From assembly GCA_005773145.1 (NCBI GenBank), contig SXHS01000052.1, positions 1 through 11,132 on the forward strand: 11,132 bases of DNA. The letters run 5' to 3'. The translations under genes and the position numbers were made by a program. The notes below the pieces were generated by a model. It saw only the letters and a program-made list of their open reading frames with translations. It made no database searches and was not told where the DNA came from. Shown here piece after piece: positions 1 to 4,670 of this stretch (position 1 is its first letter; each line of letters starts with the position of its first letter). This DNA comes from Planctomycetaceae bacterium. GTDB taxonomy: Bacteria; Planctomycetota; Planctomycetia; Pirellulales; Pirellulaceae.

Positions 1-2
1 CA

Positions 3-185
3 GCGGAATCGGTGGACTATCTGATTGAGACCTACTATCGAAACACGACGCGGCCGTTCCGCTGCTGCCACCCACGCGATCTACTGCTACAAGTACGGAA
101 CTACTGCAGCTACAAGCGTCAGCCCGTGCAGCTAACGCCCAGCGCCATGGACTTCGCAGTTGAGAACTACTTTGCGGCCGTATAA
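3..185 (+). CDS. C-terminal fragment of a probable AAA-type ATPase (5' truncated by window edge)
   Basis: Reading frame 3 is open from the first complete codon to a TAA at 183-185 and gives 60 residues; the start lies outside the window. The fragment contains a Cys-His-Pro-Arg-Asp-Leu-Leu (CHPRDLL) segment followed by QVRNYCSY and an LTP-containing helix, and it ends in NYFAAV. I recall this arrangement, with HPRDLL followed by a Cys/Tyr-rich helix and an LTPE-like helix, from the C-terminal lid of a family of planctomycete AAA ATPases, so that is the suggested identity. No Walker motif is visible because the nucleotide-binding part is missing. The gene converges with kbl, only 39 bp away, and no convincing terminator hairpin separates them. 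The coding call is fairly firm from composition and frame; the family call is tentative. Confidence 0.6.
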   Translation, partial: AESVDYLIETYYRNTTRPFRCCHPRDLLLQVRNYCSYKRQPVQLTPSAMDFAVENYFAAV

Positions 186-193
186 AAAACGCG

Positions 194-218
194 ATCTGAA
201 ATCTGAAATCTGAAATCT
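194..218. repeat. Heptanucleotide tandem repeat (ATCTGAA, about 3.6 copies)
   Basis: Three perfect head-to-tail copies of ATCTGAA at 194-200, 201-207 and 208-214 are followed by a partial ATCT. The repeat fills most of the 39-bp gap between the ATPase tail and the end of kbl. It is AT-rich compared with its surroundings and has no inverted-repeat character, so it is not an obvious terminator. It is a simple microsatellite that may vary in copy number between strains. Confidence 0.8.
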
Positions 219-224
219 CCGGCC

Positions 225-1418
225 TCAGGTCGGCAACGACCGACACTTGGCCCAAGCCCGCTGCAACGCGCCGAGTGCGTGATCCAGATCTTTTCGGCAG
301 TGTGCGGCGGACATTTGCGCGCGAATGCGGGCCTGCCCCATCGGCACTACCGGGTACGAGAATCCCACCACATAAACCCCTTCGTCCAACATGGCGGCCG
401 CCAACCGGGACGCCAGGACGGCATCTCCCAGCATGATCGGCACAATGGGATGCTCACCCTCCACCACTTGAAAGCCCAGCTGCCGCACCTGTTCCCGAAA
501 ATAGTGGGTGTTGTCGCGGAGCGTGTCCCTGAGATCACTCGACTCGGTCAACAGGTGCAGGGCCCGCAGGGAGGCCGCCACTATGGGGGGCGCCAGGCTA
601 TTGGAAAACAGATAGGGCCGAGACCGCTGGCGCAAGAGCTGGATGATCTCGCGCCGTCCACTCGTATAGCCGCCGCTGGCCCCACCCAAGGCCTTGCCTA
701 ACGTGCCGGTGATGACGTCGACTCGTCCCATCACCCGATGAAATTCGTGCGTGCCGCGCCCATTGGGCCCCAAGACACCGACGCTGTGTGAATCATCCAC
801 CATCACCAGTGCTTGGTATTGGTCGGCCAGATTGCAGATGGCGGGGAGGTTGGCAATGGTGCCATCCATTGAAAAAACGCCGTCCGTGGCGATCATGCGA
901 TAGCGTGCCGCGGCAGCCGCCTGCAACTGGGTCTCCAGGTCCCCCATGTCGTTATTCTTGTAGCGATACCTGCGGGCCTTGCAGAGTCGTACACCGTCGA
1001 TGATGCTCGCGTGATTGAGTCCATCGGAAATGATGGCATCCTCTTCCCCCAGCACGGTTTCGAAGAGACCACCGTTCGCATCAAAACAGGACGAATACAG
1101 GATCGTGTCCTCGGTACCCAGAAATTCGCTTAGTGCCTGTTCGAGTTGCTTATGGATGGCCTGAGTGCCACAAATGAAACGCACGGACGCCAAGCCATAA
1201 CCCCATTGGTCCAACGCGGAATGCGCGGCCGCCGTCACCTCAGGATGTGCCGCCAACCCCAGGTAATTGTTGGCGCACAAATTGAGCACGGGTTGGCCAT
1301 CTTGGACCCGCACCCAGGCCCCCTGGCTCGTGGTGATGACCCGTTCCTCCTTGGTCAGCCCCGCACGGGAAATTTCATCCAGTCGCGACTGCAAGTCGGC
1401 CAAATAGGCTGGATTCAT
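225..1418 (-). CDS. kbl: 2-amino-3-ketobutyrate CoA ligase (glycine C-acetyltransferase)
   Basis: PLP-dependent cytoplasmic enzyme of the alpha-oxoamine synthase family. It cleaves 2-amino-3-ketobutyrate with CoA to glycine and acetyl-CoA, the second step of threonine catabolism. Visible motifs, in 397-residue numbering, are NNYLGLA near 50, VRFICGT near 80, LNHASIIDG near 135 (including the His that stacks on PLP), DGVFSMDG at 179-186, VDDSHSVG near 207-214, and TGTLGKALGG with the Schiff-base Lys at 242. The length is almost identical to the E. coli enzyme (398). I place the start at the ATG at 1418, not the longer upstream frame. That ATG begins the conserved N-terminus, has GGGGAG six bases upstream, and overlaps the tdh stop as ATGA, implying translational coupling. 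No key residue appears to be missing. Very confident. Confidence 0.97.
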   Translation of the reverse strand: MNPAYLADLQSRLDEISRAGLTKEERVITTSQGAWVRVQDGQPVLNLCANNYLGLAAHPEVTAAAHSALDQWGYGLASVRFICGTQAIHKQLEQALSEFLGTEDTILYSSCFDANGGLFETVLGEEDAIISDGLNHASIIDGVRLCKARRYRYKNNDMGDLETQLQAAAAARYRMIATDGVFSMDGTIANLPAICNLADQYQALVMVDDSHSVGVLGPNGRGTHEFHRVMGRVDVITGTLGKALGGASGGYTSGRREIIQLLRQRSRPYLFSNSLAPPIVAASLRALHLLTESSDLRDTLRDNTHYFREQVRQLGFQVVEGEHPIVPIMLGDAVLASRLAAAMLDEGVYVVGFSYPVVPMGQARIRAQMSAAHCRKDLDHALGALQRAWAKCRSLPT

Positions 1419-2506
1419 CGAGAACTCCCCATCGATGCCTGTGCTTTGAGTGCATCCGCCTGGAGCGCCGCCGCTGCATCCGGACTCCAATGCAAAATCA
1501 CCTTTCCGGTCTCTCCGGACCGCATGATATCAAACCCCTTTTGGAAGTCGCAGTAGTCGAAGCGGTGGGTGATCACCGGTCGAATGTCCAAACCACTTTC
1601 CAGCATCACCGTCATCTTGTACCAGGTTTCATACAGTTCGCGACCATAAATCCCCTTGATCGTGAGCATGTTGAAGATCACCGTGTTCCAATCAATGGAC
1701 ACCTCATTCTTGGGAATCCCCAACATGGCAATGCGTCCGCCGTGACACATATTGGCTAACAATTGGCGAAAAGCATCGGGATTGCCGGACATCTCCAGCC
1801 CGACATCAAAACCCTCCTGCATGCCCAGCTCACGTTGCACATCGGCCAACCGCGTTTGGCTCACGTCCACAGCCAACGTGACTCCCATGCGGCGCGCCAA
1901 TTCCAGTCGATAGGGATTGACGTCCGTAATCACGACATGACGCGCCCCCGCATGACGCACGACGGCCGCGGCCATGATGCCAATCGGCCCGGCTCCGGTA
2001 ATCAGCACATCTTCCCCTAGAACAGGAAATGAAAGGGCGGAATGCACCGCATTGCCGAAGGGGTCGAATATCGAAGCCACATCCAAATCCACCGTGGGCT
2101 GGTGGTGCCAGACGTTCGTGACGGGGAGGGACAGATATTCGGCAAACGCGCCAGCCCGGTTCACACCTATGCCTTCCGTGTGCGCACACAGATGCCGCCG
2201 CCCGGCCAGGCAGTTACGGCATCGGCCACATACGACATGCCCCTCGCCACTCACCAAGTCCCCAGGGAAAAAATCCACCACATTGGCCCCCACCTCCACG
2301 ATCCGGCCAACAAACTCATGACCGACCACCAGCGGCGTCTTGATCGTCTGTTGAGCCCAAGCATCCCACTCAAAGATGTGCAGATCCGTGCCGCAAATCC
2401 CCGTGCGGTCCACCTTGATCAACACATCATTAATGCCGATCGTCGGCATGGGGACATCTTCTAACCACAATCCCACCTCACGATGTCGCTTAACCAGCGC
2501 CTTCAT
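1415..2506 (-). CDS. tdh: L-threonine 3-dehydrogenase, zinc- and NAD-dependent
   Basis: Medium-chain dehydrogenase that oxidises L-threonine to 2-amino-3-ketobutyrate with NAD+ and hands the unstable product to Kbl. With the start at ATG 2506 (363 aa), the residue numbers coincide with E. coli Tdh: catalytic zinc ligands C38 (GICGTD), H63 and E64 (VGHEFVG), and structural-zinc cysteines C93, C96, C99 and C107. The Rossmann dinucleotide loop GAGPIG is at 171-176. Family-typical segments such as SIFDPFGNAVH and IKGIYGRE are intact. The longer upstream frame (35 extra codons) would be non-conserved and is rejected; the Shine-Dalgarno before 2506 is weak (a GGGGCAG-type stretch). After the usual end (GKVILHW) there is an Ala-rich tail of roughly 22 residues that E. 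coli lacks. It is the first gene of a tdh-kbl operon. Confidence 0.97.
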   Translation of the reverse strand: MKALVKRHREVGLWLEDVPMPTIGINDVLIKVDRTGICGTDLHIFEWDAWAQQTIKTPLVVGHEFVGRIVEVGANVVDFFPGDLVSGEGHVVCGRCRNCLAGRRHLCAHTEGIGVNRAGAFAEYLSLPVTNVWHHQPTVDLDVASIFDPFGNAVHSALSFPVLGEDVLITGAGPIGIMAAAVVRHAGARHVVITDVNPYRLELARRMGVTLAVDVSQTRLADVQRELGMQEGFDVGLEMSGNPDAFRQLLANMCHGGRIAMLGIPKNEVSIDWNTVIFNMLTIKGIYGRELYETWYKMTVMLESGLDIRPVITHRFDYCDFQKGFDIMRSGETGKVILHWSPDAAAALQADALKAQASMGSSR

Positions 2507-2522
2507 ATGCGTCACTGCCCCA

Positions 2523-2550
2523 GTATGCTTTGTGCGGTATGCTACGTGCG
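2523..2550 (-). repeat. Imperfect tandem 14-bp direct repeat in the tdh leader
   Basis: On the + strand, GTATGCTTTGTGCG (2523-2536) is followed directly by GTATGCTACGTGCG (2537-2550), identical at 12 of 14 positions. The pair ends 17 bp upstream of the tdh ATG, within the promoter or leader. Abutting direct repeats of this size next to a start codon suggest either binding sites for a regulator on adjacent helical positions or an RNA-level element. The regulator is unknown and no protein signature identifies it. Confidence 0.6.
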
Positions 2551-2569
2551 GCTGTCCGGCCCCTGTAAA
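2539..2569 (-). promoter_or_regulatory. Weak candidate sigma-70 promoter for tdh-kbl
   Basis: On the minus strand, TTTACA (2569-2564, five of six matches to TTGACA) is followed after 19 bp by TAGCAT (2544-2539). The spacer is longer than ideal and the -10 box falls inside the tandem 14-bp repeat, so a protein bound to the repeat would block it. It is the best-looking candidate in the leader, but weak. Confidence 0.22.
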
Positions 2570-2671
2570 CCGGCGGGCCGATCCGCTTCGTTGACTGTAA
2601 TACGCCACCAAGGCCGGGAATAGGGGACATCCAAGCGTCTGTGGAGTGGCATAGCCCCGCTGTTTGCCTAG

Positions 2672-2690
2672 CCCAGTCCATCGGACTGGG
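2672..2690. repeat. Perfect 8-bp inverted repeat (hairpin) in the tdh/creatininase divergent spacer
   Basis: CCCAGTCC (2672-2679), a three-base ATC loop and GGACTGGG (2683-2690) form a perfect stem, extendable by one G-U pair. No T-tract follows on either strand, so it is not an intrinsic terminator. It could be an operator palindrome or a structured 5' leader element for either flanking gene. Confidence 0.55.
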
Positions 2691-2717
2691 TAAGAGGATA
2701 CCGGGAACCGATAGAAC

Positions 2718-2781
2718 CAACGGCCCCATCAAAACATCCTTCACGGCGTTGCCCAACGGGGCCCGAGTTGGCAACGGCCCC
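2718..2781. repeat. Bulged hairpin flanked by direct repeats CAACGGCCCC upstream of the creatininase gene
   Basis: A stem of CGTTGCC (2747-2753) and AAC (2755-2757) pairs with GTT (2767-2769) and GGCAACG (2770-2776), with one bulged C and a nine-base loop. The ten-base word CAACGGCCCC occurs at 2718-2727 and again at 2772-2781, overlapping the right arm, so alternative pairings are possible. The rest of the 2551-2881 spacer shows no convincing ORF and no strong promoter that I can recognise. Confidence 0.4.
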
Positions 2782-2881
2782 TGCTACCCCTTACGATGGC
2801 ACCCCTGCGCCCACCCAAGTTTGGGAGTGAGCTTTGAAACGTTGCCTGAGTTCGGATCGAGACCGCTCGGAGACATCCCCC

Positions 2882-3610
2882 ATGACCAATCATGAAGTTC
2901 TGCTCGGGAAGCTAACGCGCCGCCAATTTCGGGAACGCATGGACCAGGGACATCTGGCCTGCTGCATCATCCCCGTGGGGGCCATTGAGCAACATCTGGA
3001 ACACCTGTGCATGGAACACGATTGGCGCAGCGTCAATCACGTCGCCGTAGCCGTCGCCCAGCGGCTACAGCCCCAAGTGGTCGTGACTCAGGGTCTGATG
3101 GCGGGCATCAGCGAGCATCACATGACCCACAAGGGAACCCTATCGCTCCGGCCAGCGACGTTCCTGGCTGCCCTCGAGGATCTGATCGACAGCATGGTCC
3201 GGGCCGGCTTTAAGCAGATCCTCGTACTAAACGGTCATGGCGGCAACGTGGCCGTTTGTCAGGCCGCATGGGATCAACTGCTCCGCCGCTTCCAGGTCAA
3301 CCTCCATTTCCTCCCCTATTGGGACGTGCTCGACCAAAATGACGCCCGTCAATTCCTCACCTCGGGCCACCAGTTGCCGGATCACTTGCCCGGCCATGCT
3401 GAGGAATTCGAAACGGCCTTCGCCCTGGCCGCCTTTCCCGAGAATGTGGACCAGAAGGCCCTCGCGGGTCAGGCCAATCCGCACCTGACAGCCGCCACGG
3501 CCGACAACGGCCAAGCCCTGATCGATCGGGTGGTTGATCGAGTTAGCGACTACGTCCGCGAAATGATCAGCGGTAAACGCCACCTGCCAGTCCCGCCCTA
3601 TTACCCCTGA
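2882..3610 (+). CDS. Creatininase-superfamily metal-dependent amidohydrolase
   Basis: A 242-residue protein of the creatininase / MftE / formamide-hydrolase superfamily, whose members are cytoplasmic binuclear-metal enzymes cleaving amide-type bonds in small molecules. Visible signatures are PVGAIEQH at 31-38 (metal ligands E36 and H38), EHDW with ligand D47, NGHGGN at 117-122 (ligand H119), and GHAEEFETA at 171-179 supplying the late acidic ligand. The NGHGGN form lacks the Glu that true creatinine amidohydrolases carry in NGHYEN, so creatinine is probably not the substrate. I chose ATG 2882 because the conserved N-terminus begins there and GGAG lies nine bases upstream. A TTG at 2834 with its own GGGAG is an alternative that would add 16 non-conserved residues. 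It is divergent from tdh, and no partner gene indicates its substrate. Confidence 0.9.
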   Translation: MTNHEVLLGKLTRRQFRERMDQGHLACCIIPVGAIEQHLEHLCMEHDWRSVNHVAVAVAQRLQPQVVVTQGLMAGISEHHMTHKGTLSLRPATFLAALEDLIDSMVRAGFKQILVLNGHGGNVAVCQAAWDQLLRRFQVNLHFLPYWDVLDQNDARQFLTSGHQLPDHLPGHAEEFETAFALAAFPENVDQKALAGQANPHLTAATADNGQALIDRVVDRVSDYVREMISGKRHLPVPPYYP

Positions 3611-3781
3611 CCACAAGCGCCGGCCATGAAGGGGTGTTTTTGTGACTGGTAAAAAAATAATTTCCACGGACCTACGCGCTTCCACCCGAGATTTAGCCGC
3701 TTTCGGCGACCCAACGCCTGTTAAAATGCCTTCGCACACAACCTAGACATCCTAAGTTAACATGAGTCTGATCGGTGATGG
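3611..3781 (+). other. Intergenic region downstream of the creatininase gene, AT-rich in part
   Basis: No gene is supported here. The stretch includes an A/T-rich patch (around 3650-3662) and a candidate extended -10 element, TG-T-TAAAAT (3719-3727), without a good -35 box. A terminator for the creatininase gene is not clear: a T5 run occurs at about 3637-3641 but the preceding stem is poor. A 15-codon ORF starting at 3762 lacks support. Confidence 0.4.
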
Positions 3782-3810
3782 TTGTAACAGACCATTCCAA
3801 CTCTTATAAT
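3782..3810 (+). promoter_or_regulatory. Strong sigma-70-type promoter for the structured leader RNA
   Basis: TTGTAA (3782-3787, four of six matches to TTGACA) is separated by exactly 17 bp from a perfect TATAAT (3805-3810). Transcription is expected to start near the A at 3817. This is the best housekeeping promoter in the window. It lies 223 bp upstream of the next start codon, so it produces a long leader or an independent RNA. Confidence 0.72.
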
Positions 3811-3816
3811 CGCCAC

Positions 3817-3992
3817 AAGCTAGCAGGCGTGATCGGTCGTCCGAGCGTTTGGCTTCGGTCGCTGGTCCGTCCGTTCGAACCTACCATCGCCCTCGGCGGA
3901 GGGCACCTACCTTGGGCCAGCGGGGCCCAAAACCACGGCACCACTTAGTTGCCTAGGACCGATGTGAACGGCGTAGTTCACGTGCGGTTTTT
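3817..3992 (+). ncRNA. Candidate structured RNA: attenuator/riboswitch-like leader or small RNA, class unknown
   Basis: About 176 nt between a strong promoter and a terminator-like hairpin, without any credible leader peptide. Hand folding shows: (i) a hairpin at 3844-3863 capped by a C-UUCG-G tetraloop; (ii) a perfect six-pair stem at 3889-3904 with loop GGCG; (iii) a perfect seven-pair stem at 3912-3930 with loop AGCGG; (iv) a long-range helix of AUCGGUC (3832-3838) with GACCGAU (3957-3963) that encloses all of these. The word ACCTACC occurs twice in predicted single strands, at 3879-3885 and 3905-3911, on either side of hairpin ii. The long-range helix uses bases that also build the terminator, so the two are mutually exclusive. 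I see no signature of SRP RNA, RNase P RNA, tmRNA, or the cobalamin, glycine or c-di-GMP riboswitches. Whether it acts in cis on the next gene or as a free RNA cannot be decided from sequence alone. Confidence 0.55.
3958..3992 (+). terminator. Intrinsic-terminator-like hairpin before the thioredoxin-like gene
   Basis: ACCGATGTGAAC (3958-3969) pairs with GTTCACGT (3976-3983), then, after one bulged G, with CGGT (3985-3988). The result is a 12-pair stem with one U-G pair and a six-base loop, followed immediately by four more Ts (3989-3992). It ends 40 nt before the ATG at 4033, leaving little room for a separate promoter, so downstream expression probably requires read-through. Confidence 0.6.
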
Positions 3993-4032
3993 AACAGCGA
4001 GTGTGGCGTCTAACTTCGAAAGGATTTCGTCT

Positions 4033-4524
4033 ATGCAAGCGTTACTCTTAAGCTTGGCGATCGGCGCGACGGCGGCGGGGGCGTCCCCTGCCGAGTCCAA
4101 CTGGACCACGGACTATGGAAAGGCACTCAAGGAGGCACGCACGGCCGGCAAGCCGCTGATGGTCGTCCTGGAGGACTCACAGACGAGCGAGCAGTCCCGC
4201 GAAGTCGCGGAGCTGACCAAGTCCGAGGAGTCGGCCAAGACGCTGGCCAAATACCACCTGTGCAAGGTGGACGTGTCGACATCCGAGGGGAAGCAAGTTG
4301 CCAAGGCGTTTGGCGCCACGGAGTTTCCCTACACGGCGGTTACGGACGTTGAGGCCCAGCACATCGTCTATCGTTTGCCTGGCCGCCAGACGGGTCGCGA
4401 GCTGACGGGAAAGCTGGCCTCCAACATTGTGCATCGCACCCGCAAGCCGGTGCTCAATCTACTGGAAGGCCGGGGGTTGTTTGCTCCCCCGACCTGTCGC
4501 AACTGTCAAAAACAGGCACAGTAG
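4033..4524 (+). CDS. Exported thioredoxin-fold protein lacking the usual CXXC site
   Basis: A 163-residue protein. Residues 1-20 are a hydrophobic signal-like segment without a basic n-region, with possible cleavage after Ala17 or Ala20. The mature part begins NWTTDYGKAL and continues with KPLMVVLED, where thioredoxins place the first strand, and with ATEFPYT at 95-101, which supplies the cis-proline (Pro99). The redox motif expected after KPLMVVLED is replaced by a Ser/Thr/Glu-rich stretch, so disulfide exchange there is not possible. Cysteines are at 77 and in a C-terminal CRNC at 155-158. The start at 4033 has AAGGA eight bases upstream and is preferred over an earlier in-frame codon at 3949, which lies inside the terminator-bearing leader. 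Probable roles are a periplasmic chaperone or scaffold; the exact function is unknown. It follows the attenuator-like RNA and converges with glmS. Confidence 0.82.
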   Translation: MQALLLSLAIGATAAGASPAESNWTTDYGKALKEARTAGKPLMVVLEDSQTSEQSREVAELTKSEESAKTLAKYHLCKVDVSTSEGKQVAKAFGATEFPYTAVTDVEAQHIVYRLPGRQTGRELTGKLASNIVHRTRKPVLNLLEGRGLFAPPTCRNCQKQAQ

Positions 4525-4559
4525 CGAGCGAGTACGACGCTACGCACGGTAAAGACGAT

Positions 4560-4604
4560 GAGCGAGCCTGACGGGGATCATCCCTTCAGGCTCGTTCTCG
4601 TTGT
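4560..4604. terminator. Bidirectional hairpin terminator between the thioredoxin-like gene and glmS
   Basis: CGAGCCTGA (4563-4571) pairs perfectly with TCAGGCTCG (4586-4594). Inside, GGGG (4573-4576) pairs with CCCT (4582-4585) across one bulged C, leaving loop ATCAT. Three more pairs (4560-4562 with 4595-4597) extend the base. A T-rich stretch follows on the + strand. Its place between two convergent stop codons fits a shared terminator. Confidence 0.75.
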
Positions 4605-4670
4605 AACCTCATGCCAACCGTCACCTCATGCAACCTCGCGGCTGGGTGTTCCGAAACGGTCGTGCCGGCC

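Noticed and set aside
2641..2895. 84-codon open frame in the tdh/creatininase spacer
   Set aside because: There is no ribosome binding site, the composition is unconvincing, it overlaps the creatininase start, and it covers the two hairpins.
3227..3739. 170-codon open frame on the minus strand
   Set aside because: It is mostly antisense to the creatininase gene, has no recognisable domain, and is an expected by-product of high-G+C coding sequence.
3873..3880. GTTCGAAC resembling a tRNA T-loop
   Set aside because: The flanking bases cannot form the five-pair T stem, and there is no acceptor or anticodon arm.
3956..3992. Similarity to group II intron domain V (pattern CCG-ATG...CACGT-CGGTT)
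   Set aside because: The AGC catalytic triad and GNRA tetraloop are missing, there is a single bulged base instead of the two-base bulge, and the region upstream is too short and lacks intron domain structure or a reverse transcriptase. A terminator explains it better, although a decayed remnant cannot be fully excluded.
3817..3992. Known housekeeping RNAs (SRP RNA, RNase P RNA, tmRNA, 6S RNA)
   Set aside because: None of the conserved signatures I know is present: no SRP tetraloop motif, no GAGGAAAGTCC of RNase P, no tmRNA ends, and no single long rod with a central bubble as in 6S. A short GGTCCGTCC word shared with E. coli 6S is not enough.
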